Assembly: GCA_021793645.1 (NCBI GenBank)
Contig: JAJYSJ010000009.1
Span: 1-64,000 of the forward strand
Length of the DNA stretch: 64,000 bases
Origin: Bacillota bacterium
Lineage (GTDB): Bacteria; Bacillota; Sulfobacillia; JAJZYS01; JAJYTV01
Reading direction: 5' to 3'
How positions within the stretch are numbered: the stretch's first letter is position 1; every line of letters begins with the position of its first letter. A program made the translations under genes and the position numbers. Shown one piece after another: positions 53,564 through 62,621 of the stretch. A model generated the notes under the pieces. The model worked only from the letters and a program-made list of their open reading frames with translations, had not been told where the DNA came from and searched no databases.

Positions 53564-54868
53564 TCAGCCCTCCAGCGCGAGCAGGAATGGCGATTCGACG
53601 ACTTCGCAGACGTAGCGCAAAAAGCGCGCGGCATCCGCTCCGTCGATCAGTCGGTGGTCATAGGAGAGGGAGAGCGGGAGGATGTCGCGCGGCAAAAACG
53701 CGCTGCCGTCCCAGCGGGGCTCGACAGCGGTGCGCGAGACGCCGAGGATCACAACCTCGGGGCTGTTGACGATCGGCGTGAAGCCGGTGCCGCCGATGCC
53801 GCCGAGGTTCGAGATGCTGAAGCAGCCGCCTTGCAGGTCGTCCAGGGAGAGCTTCGCCGTCCGCGACTTCTCGGCGATCGCATTGAGCTCGACCGAGAGG
53901 TCGGCGATGCTCTTGCGGTCGACGTCGCGCACCACGGGAACCAAGAGGCCGCGCGGCGTGTCGACCGCGATGCCGATGTTCATGTACTCCTTGTAGACGA
54001 CTTCGCCCTTGGCGAGGTCAAGGCTTGCGTTGAACTTGGGATACTTTCGCAGCGCGAGCGCTACGACCTTCAGCAGTACAGCGGTCACTGTCAGCTTGCC
54101 GCCGCGCTCTGCGACGAGCGGCCCGTGCAGGCGGCGCAGGCGCTCGAGTTCCGTGACGTCGGCCGCGTCGAACTGCGTGACCTGAGGCACGTTCGGCCAG
54201 GACTGTCCGAGGTGCTGCGCCGTCGCGCGGCGCACTGCGCTGACGGGCTCGCGTCGGACCGGGCCGAAGCGGCTGAAGTCGGGCAGTGCAGGGAGCGCGC
54301 TTGGGGCCCCCACGGATGCGGTCTCCCGGGTGCGCACGTAGGCTTTCACGTCCTGCAGCGAGATGCGCCCAGCAGGGCCGCTGCCATCGACCGCTGCGAG
54401 GTCCACGCCAAGTTCCCGGGCGAAGCGGCGAACGCTGGGCGCTGCGGGAATGCGGCTTCTGCCGGGCGCCGGCGCTGCCGGAGGCACGGGCGGCGAGGCT
54501 ACGGGCGCTTGGGCCGCCGCGGGTGGCTGCGCCGCTTGATGCGGCGCAGCTGGCGGAGCCGGAGGCGCCTGTGGTGCAGCGGTCGGCGCGGGCTCTGGGG
54601 AGGCGGGAGGGTCTGCCGCAGGGGATGCAGCGGCCTCCGCCACCGTCAGGATGAGCGTTCCTTCGGAGACGTCTTCGCCCGCCTTGACATGTACTGCTGT
54701 GACGGTGCCTGCGATCGTCGCGGGCACCTCCACGACGGCCTTGTCCGTCTCCACCTCAAGTATGGACTGGTCGAGGACGAGCGCGTCCCCGGGCTGTACA
54801 AGAACTTTCGCTACCGAGCCCGTGGCGTCGCCTTCGGCGAGCTTCGGCAGGCGGAATTCGGTTGACAT
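53564..54868 (-). CDS. aceF: Dihydrolipoyl acetyltransferase (pyruvate dehydrogenase E2)
   Basis: A 434-residue E2. One lipoyl domain (VETDKAVVEVPA with the lipoylated Lys) is followed by an Ala/Pro linker, a peripheral subunit-binding domain (AAPSVRRFARELGVDLAAVDGSGPAGRISLQDV) and the catalytic domain with SYDHRLIDGADAARFLRYV (His and Asp). It is the core of the PDH complex, transferring acetyl to CoA. GGAGGAGG precedes ATG 54868. A single lipoyl domain paired with a homodimeric E1 is notable. Confidence 0.95.
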   Translation of the reverse strand: MSTEFRLPKLAEGDATGSVAKVLVQPGDALVLDQSILEVETDKAVVEVPATIAGTVTAVHVKAGEDVSEGTLILTVAEAAASPAADPPASPEPAPTAAPQAPPAPPAAPHQAAQPPAAAQAPVASPPVPPAAPAPGRSRIPAAPSVRRFARELGVDLAAVDGSGPAGRISLQDVKAYVRTRETASVGAPSALPALPDFSRFGPVRREPVSAVRRATAQHLGQSWPNVPQVTQFDAADVTELERLRRLHGPLVAERGGKLTVTAVLLKVVALALRKYPKFNASLDLAKGEVVYKEYMNIGIAVDTPRGLLVPVVRDVDRKSIADLSVELNAIAEKSRTAKLSLDDLQGGCFSISNLGGIGGTGFTPIVNSPEVVILGVSRTAVEPRWDGSAFLPRDILPLSLSYDHRLIDGADAARFLRYVCEVVESPFLLALEG

Positions 54869-54887
54869 GAACTGCGTCCTCCTCCGA

Positions 54888-57569
54888 TCAGACGTCGAGC
54901 GGGCTCGGCTTTTCCGGATCGATCTTCAGTTCGCGCGCGGCCTTTTGTACTGTGCGCGCGTCGATCTGGCCGTCGCGCAAGAGGCCCGCGAGCGTGGCGA
55001 AGGCGATCTGCCGCGCATCGACCTCAAAGAACGAGCGCAGGGCCGAGCGGGTCTCACTGCGGCCAAATCCGTCTGTTCCGAGAGAGATGAGGCGGCGGGG
55101 CATCCAGCGCGCCAGCGAGTCCGGCAGCGCCTTGACGTAGTCGGAAGCGGCGACAATCGGGCCTTCGCCGTCTTGGAGGAGGCGCGTCACGTAGGGACGC
55201 TCCTCCTTTTGGGTCGGGTTGCGCCAGTTCCTGCGCTCGACCTCGAGCGCGTCGCGGTAGAGTTCCTTGTAGCTCGTGGCGCTGTAGACGTCCGCCCCGA
55301 CTCCGTAATGCTCTGCGAGGATCTCCTGTGCGCCCAGGACTTCGTTCAGGACGGCGCCAGAGCCCAGGAGCTGCGCGTGCAGCTTCGGCTTCGCCAGTTG
55401 GGACCTGCGCAACAGATAGAGGCCGCGGACGATGCCTGCCTCAACCCCGTCGTCCTCCGGCATGGGCAACTGTGCGTAGTTCTCGTTGCCGACGGTGAGG
55501 TAGTAGTACACGGCCTCCTGCTCCTCGAACATGCGGCGCAGGCCGTCCTTGACGATCGCGGCGATCTCGAAGGCGAACGCCGGGTCGTAGGCGTGCAGGT
55601 TGGGGATCGGGTAGGCGTGCAGATGCGAATTTCCGTCCTGGTGCTGCAGGCCTTCGCCCTGCAGCTGGGTGCGCCCGGAGAGGCCGCCGACCAAAAAGCC
55701 GCGCGAGCGCAGTTCCGCTGCAGCCCAGGCGAGGTCTCCGATGCGCTGCAGGCCGAAGTTCGAGTAGAACCAGTAGAACGGGATGAGTTCTGTCCCGTGC
55801 GTGTAACCTGCCGTCGCGGCCGCGATGAAGGAGGCCATGGCGCCAGCCTCGGTGATGCCCTCTTCGAGTACCTGCCCGTCCTCCGACTCCTTATATGGAA
55901 GGAGCGTCGAGCGGTCGACGGGCTCATACAGCTGGCCGACCGGGGAGTAGATGCCGATCTGGCGGAAGAAGCCTTCCATGCCGAAGGTGCGCGCCTCGTC
56001 CGGGATGATCGGGACGATGCGCTTGCCGATGCCGGGATCGCGCAGGAGGTTGCCCAGCAGGCGCACGAACACCATCGTCGTGCTGGCAGGGCGGTCTGAG
56101 CCGCTGCGGAACTCGCTGAAAGCGTTCTCCTTCGGTGCAGGCAGAGGCTGCGCAGGACCCTTGCGCTGCGGCAGGTAGCCGCCAAGCGCGGCGCGCCGCT
56201 CCTGCAGGTAGCGCATTTCCGGCGCATCCCCGGGCGGGCGGTAGAGGGGGGGATCGGAGAGGGCTTCATCCGGCACGGGTACGCCCGTCACGGTGCGCAG
56301 CGCCGTGAGCTGCTGCTCTGTGAGATTCTTCTGCTCATGGGTTACGTTGCGCGCAGCGACATCAGGGCCGAGGTTGTAGCCCTTGATCGTCTGTGCCAGC
56401 ACGACGGTGGGCTGTCCCTTGTGCGCTGTCGCCGCAGCGAGACCCGCGTAGACCTTCTCCGGGTCATGGCCGCCCGGGCGAAGCGCCGCGAGTTCCTGAT
56501 CGGAAAAGTGCGAGGCGAGTTCCTGCAGGTACGGATCGTTGAAGAGGTGCTGACGGATGTAGGCGCCGCCCTCGACGGTGTACTTCTGGAATTCGCCGTC
56601 CACGATCTCGCCCAGGCGCTCCGCGAGGCGGCCAGCGTCATCGCGTGCGAACAGAGCGTCCCATTCCGAGCCCCACAGCACCTTGATGACGTGCCAGCCG
56701 GCGCCGCGGAAGTAGGCCTCGAGTTCCTGGACCACCTTGCCGTTGCCGCGCACGGGCCCGTCGAGGCGCTGCAGGTTGCAGTTGACGATGAAGGTCAGGT
56801 TGTCGAGGTTCTCGCGCGCCGCGAGGCGAATCGCACCGAGCGCCTCCACCTCGTCGATCTCGCCGTCTCCGAGGAAGCCCCATACGCGGCTTCCGGCCGT
56901 GTCGGCGAGGTCGCGCGCCGCGATGTAGCGGTTCATGCGCGCCTGGTAGATCGCCATCAGCGGACCGAGTCCCATCGATACGGTTGGGAACTGCCAGAAG
57001 TTCGGCATCAGCCAGGGGTGCGGGTAGGAAGAGAGTCCGCCGCCGGGCTCCAATTCACGTCGGAAGTTCTCAAGCTGGGCTTCGCTCAGCCGGCCCTCGA
57101 GGAATGCCCGCGCGTACATGCCTGGTGCGGAGTGGCCTTGGAAGTAGACCTGGTCGCCACCGTAGCCCTCGCCGGGGCCATGGAAGAAGTGATTCTGCGC
57201 CACCTCGTAGAGCGTGGCAGCCGAGGCGAACGAGGAAAGGTGCCCGCCGATGCCCTCGGCGCGGCGATTCGCGCGCACGACCATCACCGCGGCGTTCCAG
57301 CGCACGAGGGCGTCGAGCCGCGCCTCGAGCTGCAGATCGCCTGGATAGGGTGGCTGCATGTCGCGCGGGATGGTGTTGATGTAGGGAGTCGTCGGCAAAG
57401 CGGGTTCGACGATGCCCTCGCGCAGCGCGCGGATGCGCAACCGGCGCAAGAGGCGCTGGACCCGTGCCGGGTCGCCCTCCTGGATCACGTAGTCGAGCGA
57501 TTCGAGCCATTCCTGAAGTTCCACGTCGAACTGGGCGTCGACGTCTGTCCGACGCAAGTCGGTCGCCAT
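54888..57569 (-). CDS. aceE: Pyruvate dehydrogenase E1, homodimeric type
   Basis: An 893-residue AceE, close to the E. coli length. NTIPRDMQPPYPGD, RANRRAEGIGGHLSSFASAATLYEV, GLGPLMAIYQARMNRYI and FLGDGEIDEVEALGAIRLAARENLDNLTFIVNCNLQRLDGPVRGNGKVVQELE (TPP motif GDG-x-NCN) are all present, as is a C-terminal transketolase domain (GFGRSETRSALR). It decarboxylates pyruvate and acetylates E2. Most Bacilli use two-chain PdhA/PdhB instead. GGGGGAGG lies upstream of ATG 57569. Confidence 0.96.
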   Translation of the reverse strand: MATDLRRTDVDAQFDVELQEWLESLDYVIQEGDPARVQRLLRRLRIRALREGIVEPALPTTPYINTIPRDMQPPYPGDLQLEARLDALVRWNAAVMVVRANRRAEGIGGHLSSFASAATLYEVAQNHFFHGPGEGYGGDQVYFQGHSAPGMYARAFLEGRLSEAQLENFRRELEPGGGLSSYPHPWLMPNFWQFPTVSMGLGPLMAIYQARMNRYIAARDLADTAGSRVWGFLGDGEIDEVEALGAIRLAARENLDNLTFIVNCNLQRLDGPVRGNGKVVQELEAYFRGAGWHVIKVLWGSEWDALFARDDAGRLAERLGEIVDGEFQKYTVEGGAYIRQHLFNDPYLQELASHFSDQELAALRPGGHDPEKVYAGLAAATAHKGQPTVVLAQTIKGYNLGPDVAARNVTHEQKNLTEQQLTALRTVTGVPVPDEALSDPPLYRPPGDAPEMRYLQERRAALGGYLPQRKGPAQPLPAPKENAFSEFRSGSDRPASTTMVFVRLLGNLLRDPGIGKRIVPIIPDEARTFGMEGFFRQIGIYSPVGQLYEPVDRSTLLPYKESEDGQVLEEGITEAGAMASFIAAATAGYTHGTELIPFYWFYSNFGLQRIGDLAWAAAELRSRGFLVGGLSGRTQLQGEGLQHQDGNSHLHAYPIPNLHAYDPAFAFEIAAIVKDGLRRMFEEQEAVYYYLTVGNENYAQLPMPEDDGVEAGIVRGLYLLRRSQLAKPKLHAQLLGSGAVLNEVLGAQEILAEHYGVGADVYSATSYKELYRDALEVERRNWRNPTQKEERPYVTRLLQDGEGPIVAASDYVKALPDSLARWMPRRLISLGTDGFGRSETRSALRSFFEVDARQIAFATLAGLLRDGQIDARTVQKAARELKIDPEKPSPLDV

Positions 57570-57783
57570 GGTTTGGGCCTCCCCCTGAGTACGAAGGTTG
57601 CCGCATTAGCCCGCCGGAGACACGAAGAAGATGCACGGCGCGCGGTTGAGCCGGTGCCGCGTCCCGGACGGACGTAGCGTTCCACCGGCAAGCATAGCGC
57701 AACCGGAGCCTGGAAGACAGTTCGTTGTAAACCAGCGAATCCTCGCTATGGACAGAAGAATTGCCCTGCGGTACGTATTGGAC

Positions 57784-58860
57784 ATGCAAAACAACGCACC
57801 AATTGCAGCGCAGCACGTGTACGATGTCGCGGTGATCGGCATGGGGCCGGCCGGGGCGCAAGCCGCCATCTCGGCGTGGCACCAGGGACGCGACGTCCTG
57901 GTGCTGGACGCGGGAGAGGTGTCTCAGCGCAAGGGCCGAGCATACTGGACGAAGTCAGTCGCGATCGAGGACATCCCGTTCGTCGCGCCCGTCACGGGCC
58001 CGAAGCTTCGCGCGCAGGTCCAGGAGCGCCTGCGCTCTCTTGCGCCCAAGGAGACGGGGGAGCGCGGAGTGACACTGCGCGGCGCCTATGTCCTCGAGGT
58101 GGCGCGCAGCGGCAAAGGATTCGCGATCGAGGCATCGACGAAGCCTCTGAAGGACGGGAAGATCGCGGCCCAAGAGACCTTTCTGGCCCGCACGCTGGTT
58201 GTGGCAACGGGCTTCGAGGACGGTTGGCCGGAGATCGAGGTGGACAAGGCCGGCCGCCGCATGCTCGAGCGCTACCGCGCCGTCTTCCGCTATGCCGGCA
58301 ACGGCAACGGCTGGCACCTTTGCATCCGTTGCGACGGGCATCTCCACTACGGGCAGCACTTCGTTCTCCTCGGCGTCGGCGAGGAGATCTACGAAGCGGC
58401 ACTCGGAGCGCAGGATTTTACGAGTCGCCTGACGATCCTCACCAATGGACGCCCGCATGGCCTGCCGCCGGAGGTGGCGCGACAGGCCGAGCAGCGGGAC
58501 ATCCGGATCGATACGCGGCGCATCGCGCGCCACATCGGGCGCGGCGCGCTCTTGCAAGGCGTCGTGTTCGACGACGGCGAGGAGCTGCTGGCGGATGGAT
58601 TCTTGGCGGATGAAGGGCTCGAACCGAACACGGCGTTTTTGGAAGGCTTCAGCCTGCAAAGAAATGCAGATGGGCTGCTACGGATCGGAGAGAGCGGCGA
58701 GGCGCTCAGGCCTGACGGTACGCCAGAGCCCGGACTCTACGTCGCCGGCGACCTTGTGGCCGGCGCGCGCAAGCTGATCGGCGCAGCCGCCGCGGCCGGA
58801 CAGGATGCGGGACTCGCCGCTTCAGACTCCCTGCGGCGCTGGCACTGGCCTGAGAACTGA
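57784..58860 (+). CDS. Thioredoxin-reductase-like FAD/NAD(P) oxidoreductase with a CIRC motif
   Basis: A 358-residue two-domain flavoprotein: YDVAVIGMGPAGAQAAISAWHQG binds FAD, Cys180-Cys183 in LCIRCDGHLHYGQHFVLLG is the position of the redox CxxC of thioredoxin reductases, and the end GLYVAGDLVAGARKLIGAAAAAGQDA is the second FAD motif. NAD(P)-binding GLGxGxxA is altered (LGVGEEIYEAAL). It may reduce an unknown partner, possibly linked to the formate dehydrogenase 125 bases downstream. The start is uncertain: ATG 57784 or ATG 57748, neither with a clear ribosome binding site. Confidence 0.78.
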   Translation: MQNNAPIAAQHVYDVAVIGMGPAGAQAAISAWHQGRDVLVLDAGEVSQRKGRAYWTKSVAIEDIPFVAPVTGPKLRAQVQERLRSLAPKETGERGVTLRGAYVLEVARSGKGFAIEASTKPLKDGKIAAQETFLARTLVVATGFEDGWPEIEVDKAGRRMLERYRAVFRYAGNGNGWHLCIRCDGHLHYGQHFVLLGVGEEIYEAALGAQDFTSRLTILTNGRPHGLPPEVARQAEQRDIRIDTRRIARHIGRGALLQGVVFDDGEELLADGFLADEGLEPNTAFLEGFSLQRNADGLLRIGESGEALRPDGTPEPGLYVAGDLVAGARKLIGAAAAAGQDAGLAASDSLRRWHWPEN

Positions 58861-58985
58861 TCGGACGTGGCGCACGGCGGCAGGAGTGTTTTGCCACGAC
58901 ACGAATATACAATCGATGACCACACATACCGTGGCCATTCCGGGACGCAAAGCGTTTCAACCCGAGCGCAGGGGAGGGAATCGAT

Positions 58986-60926
58986 ATGGCGCTTTCAATG
59001 GCTGACCAAAGCTCCGGAAGGCTCCTGTACCCGATGGTACGGGAAGGCGGCAAGCTGCGCCGCGCGTCGTGGGACGAGGCCTTGTCGGCTGCGGCGGAAG
59101 CGATGACGCGGATACGCGACCAGCATGGACCCGATGCATTCGGCGCCTTCAGCTGCTCGAAGGCGAGCAACGAACTGAACTACCTCGTGCAGAAGTTCAT
59201 GCGGACCGCGATCGGGACGAACAACATCGACAGCTGCAACCGTACCTGACACGCCCCCAGCGTCGCAGGTCTTGCGACGGCATTCGGCTCCGGCGGGGCA
59301 ACAACGTCTTATCGCGACATGGAAGAGACCGACATGATCATCCTCTGGGGCTCCAATGCCCGGGAGGCACATCCGATCATGTTCCAGCACATGATGCGCG
59401 CCGTTCGGAGGCGTGGTGCGAAGCTCGTGATCGTCGACCCGCGGCGCATCTCGGGCAGCGAGTTCGCCAGCTTGTACCTGCCGGTGCGCGTCGGCGGCGA
59501 CATCGCGCTCGCCAACGCGGTAGGGCACGTGATTGTGGAAGAAGGTCTGGCGAACAGCGAGTTCATCTCCCGCGCCACGGAAGGCTTCGAGGCGTACCGC
59601 GAGACGGTGCGCAGGTACAGGCCGGAGGACGTTGAGGAGTGGACCGGAGTCCCGGCCGAGGACGTGCGCAGGCTCGCGCGGATGTACGCGAAGGCAGACC
59701 GCGCGGTGCTCTGCTGGACGCTCGGCATCACCGAGCACCACAACGCGGTGAAGAACGTCCACGCACTGATCAACCTCGGCCTTCTGACGGGCCACATCGG
59801 CAAGCTCGGCTCCGGTCTCGCGCCCTTGCGCGGACAGAACAACGTGCAGGGCGGCGGCGACATGGGCGCCCTGCCGAACCGCCTGCCCGGTTTCCAGGAC
59901 CTCACGAAGCCCGAAGTGCGCGAGCGCGCTGCGAAGGTCTGGGGTGCCCCGGTGCCCGAGAAGCTCGGCCAGCACCAGTCGGCGATGTTCGAGTCGATGG
60001 CGAAGGGCGACCTCAGGGCGCTCTACATCATCGGCGAAAACCCGCTGCAGTCGGAGGCGAACCAACGGCACGTACGCGGATTGCTGGAAAACCTCGACTT
60101 CATGCTCGTCCAGGACATCTTCCTCAACCGCACTGGAGAAATGGCGGACGTCGTTCTGCCTGCAACCGCCAGTTGGGCGGAGGCCGACGGCACCGTGACA
60201 AACTCGGAGCGTCGCGTACAGCGCCTGCGCAAGGCGGTGGAGCCGCCGGGCGAAGCGCGCGACGACCTCTGGATCGTCGAGGAGCTCGCGCTGCGCATGC
60301 AGGCTCCGGGCAACTGGGCGCACCGCAGCGCCGAAGAGAACTGGGATGAACTGCGCAAGGTCTCCCCGATGCACGGCGGCATGTCCTACAAGCGCCTTGA
60401 GGAACTCGGCGGATTGCAGTGGCCCTGCCCGACGGAAGACCACCCCGGCACGCTGTTTTTGCACGCGCGCCTTTGGGAAAATCCCGTCGTCGGACCGCGC
60501 GCTCCGTTCGTCTCGGCGGATCACGAGCCGACGGCTGAGCAGACGGATGCGCAGTTCCCGTTCATGCTCACGACGGGACGCCGCCTCGAGGACTACAACA
60601 CGGGCGTGCAGTCGCGCTACTACCCGGCGCCACGCGGCCACTACGAGCGTCTCGACATGTGCGCCGAGGACATGCAGCGCCTCGGATTCTCCGAGGGAGA
60701 CATGGTCGAGGTGTCGTCGCGGCGCGGCCAGGTGACGGTGCCGGTCGAGGAGAGCAGCAAGATGCATCCCGGCCTCGTGTTCCTCAGCCTCAACCACCCC
60801 GATGAAGTCGCAACCAACCTCCTAACCCTCGACGCCATTGACCCACAGTCGGGCACGGCCGAGTTCAAGGCGACCGCGGTGCGGATCGAACGCGCGAGGA
60901 TCGCCGTGGAAGAAGGGAGTCGATAA
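58986..60926 (+). CDS. fdhA: Selenocysteine formate dehydrogenase catalytic subunit, lacking its N-terminal [4Fe-4S] domain
   Basis: Read through the UGA at 59247-59249, this is one 646-residue protein. Residue 88 is Sec in DSCNRT-U-HAPSVAGL, matching the R-x-U-H-x-PSVAGL active site of FdhF-type enzymes. Downstream it has the usual bis-PGD fold: ILWGSNAREAHPIMFQHM, VDPRRISGSE, GLLTGHIGKLGSGLAPLRGQNNVQGGGDMGALPN, and a C-terminal molybdopterin domain (TGRRLEDYNTGVQSR, SSRRGQVTVPV). The N-terminus starts where the second domain normally begins (GRLLYPMVREGGKLRRASWDEAL); the CxxCxxxC cluster domain is absent. GGGGAGGG precedes ATG 58986. It overlaps the NuoE-like gene by one to three bases. Confidence 0.93.
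59247..59279 (+). promoter_or_regulatory. Selenocysteine UGA codon and bacterial SECIS hairpin
   Basis: UGA at 59247-59249 is followed by a perfect 7-bp stem CGTCGCA/TGCGACG (59261-59267 with 59273-59279) closing a GGTCT loop. E. coli fdhF has a GGTCT apical loop at a similar distance after its UGA. SelB would bind this element to insert Sec; selA, selB, selC and selD are not in the window. Confidence 0.88.
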
Positions 60927-61393
60927 TGGAATTAGAGGCCTCGATCCGGGCCAGGGTGCGCGAGATCATCGCATCGCGGCCCGGCAAGGATCGCGCGCAG
61001 CTCCTTGAAGTGCTGCACGAAGTGCAAGGCGCGTTCCAGAGCGTGCCGCGCGTGGCGGCGGAAGAGATCGAGCGAGAGATGGGCGTTCCCGTGACCGACA
61101 CCTACGGCGTCGTCACGTTCTACGACCTCTTGACCGACAAGCCGACCGGCCGCACAGTTCTGCGCATCTGCGAGGACGTCACCTGCCACCTGCATGGCTC
61201 ATCGGAACTCGTCGCCGCCGCGGAGCGTTCGCTCGGCCCGGAAGGGGAGCCCAGCGCCGACGGCTCGATCAGTTGGACGCGCTGCGCCTGCCTCGGACTG
61301 TGCGACCAGGCGCCGGCCGCACACCTCGGCGGGGAGCCGCTCGCGCCGTGCACCCCCGCCTTTGTCGAGAAAGCAGGTGCGAGGCATGTCTGA
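60926..61393 (+). CDS. NuoE-like [2Fe-2S] subunit of NAD-linked formate dehydrogenase
   Basis: A 155-residue thioredoxin-fold ferredoxin of the NuoE/HoxE type. The four Cys ligands are in ICEDVTCHLHG and RCACLGLCDQAPAA, and LHEVQGAFQSVP and VTDTYGVVTFYDLL are conserved helical features. It passes electrons between the NuoF-like subunit and the rest of the complex. The start ATG 60926 forms TAATG with the fdhA stop; it overlaps the NuoF-like gene by eight bases. Confidence 0.92.
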   Translation: MELEASIRARVREIIASRPGKDRAQLLEVLHEVQGAFQSVPRVAAEEIEREMGVPVTDTYGVVTFYDLLTDKPTGRTVLRICEDVTCHLHGSSELVAAAERSLGPEGEPSADGSISWTRCACLGLCDQAPAAHLGGEPLAPCTPAFVEKAGARHV

Positions 61394-62609
61394 GCAGGTG
61401 CTGCTGCGTCGGCGCGGCAAGGTCGCACCGCACCTCAAGGACTACATCGAAAGCGGCGGGCTCGAGGGACTGCGCCGCGCCAGGGAAATGGGGCCGGAGG
61501 CGGTCTGCCGCCTGGTCACGGAAAGCGGTCTGAACGGGCGCGGCGGCGCCGCGTTCCCGACCGGCCGCAAGTGGGACGCTGTGCGCAGCCAGCCGGAGCC
61601 AACGCACTACGTGGTGCTCAACTCCGACGAGAGTGAGCCTGGCACCTTCAAGGACCGGGCACTCATCGACAGCGACCCGTTCCTCGTGATGGAGGGTCTG
61701 CTGATCGCCGCGTACGCGACGCAGTCCGAGCGGATCTTCCTCTACGTGCGCGGCGAGTACGCGCCGCAGACGCGGCTGCTCTGGGACTGCGCAGAGGAGC
61801 TGGCCGCTGGGGGGCACCTCAAGGGCCTCGGCCCGAACGGATCGGATGTCGCGGTGGAGCTGCGCCGCGGCGGCGGCGCCTACATTTGCGGCGAGGAGAC
61901 GGCGCTCTTCCGCTCGATCGAGGGGTATCGCGGCGAGCCGATGTCGAAGCCCCCGTTCCCGACGGTCCAGGGTCTGTTCCGCAAGCCGACGGTGGTCAAC
62001 AACGTAGAGACGGTCGCGAACGTGCCGGATATCCTCACGCGCGGCGCCGACTGGTACAAGAGCCGCGGCACTGCGCGTTCGAGCGGCACGAAGCTCTACT
62101 CCATCTCCGGTCATGTGGCTAGACCCGACGTCTACGAGCTGCCGTTCGGCGCGAAGCTCTCAGACCTCCTCGAGCTGGCGGGCGCCGGCAACGGCAAACC
62201 GCTTGAGGCGGTCCTGCTGGGAGGCGCTGCAGGAACATTCGTCTTCCCGCGCGACTTCGACGTTGAACTCAGCTACGAGGGCGCTGCGGCACGCGGCGCC
62301 ACGCTCGGCTCCGGTGCAGTGATCGCATTCGCCGAGGGGACGAACCTGTGGCAGGTGGCTGAGCGTCTCGGACGCTTTTTCGCGCACGAGTCCTGTGGAC
62401 AGTGCGTGCCCTGCCGGGTTGGCACCCAGCGGCAGTATGAGATCCTGCATGAGCTCGCGGGGGGAGCAGGCGGTGCGCGTGAACGCGCCCTCTTGCGGAG
62501 CCTCTCGCAGGTGATGACCGACGCGTCGATCTGCGGCCTGGGGCAGACGGCGTCTACCGCTGTGCGCAGCCTCCTGGACGCGGAAGCCCAGGGCGCACTG
62601 GCGGGTTAG
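61386..62609 (+). CDS. NuoF-like NADH-binding (FMN, [4Fe-4S]) subunit of formate dehydrogenase
   Basis: A 407-residue diaphorase subunit. GLNGRGGAAFPTGRKWDAV is the NADH site, YVVLNSDESEPGTFKDR the FMN region, YICGEETALFRSIEGYRGEP a conserved loop, and ESCGQCVPCRVGT with a later Cys (SICGLGQTA) binds a [4Fe-4S] cluster. With the NuoE-like protein it transfers formate electrons to NAD+, or bifurcates if a ferredoxin site exists. Start ATG 61386 lies inside the end of the previous gene. Confidence 0.94.
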   Translation: MSEQVLLRRRGKVAPHLKDYIESGGLEGLRRAREMGPEAVCRLVTESGLNGRGGAAFPTGRKWDAVRSQPEPTHYVVLNSDESEPGTFKDRALIDSDPFLVMEGLLIAAYATQSERIFLYVRGEYAPQTRLLWDCAEELAAGGHLKGLGPNGSDVAVELRRGGGAYICGEETALFRSIEGYRGEPMSKPPFPTVQGLFRKPTVVNNVETVANVPDILTRGADWYKSRGTARSSGTKLYSISGHVARPDVYELPFGAKLSDLLELAGAGNGKPLEAVLLGGAAGTFVFPRDFDVELSYEGAAARGATLGSGAVIAFAEGTNLWQVAERLGRFFAHESCGQCVPCRVGTQRQYEILHELAGGAGGARERALLRSLSQVMTDASICGLGQTASTAVRSLLDAEAQGALAG

Positions 62610-62621
62610 GGGGGGAGCATA

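Noticed and set aside
59247-59249. A premature stop making fdhA a pseudogene or two genes
   Set aside because: The TGA is at the exact selenocysteine position of FdhF enzymes, is followed by a SECIS-like hairpin, and the frame continues intact for hundreds of codons.
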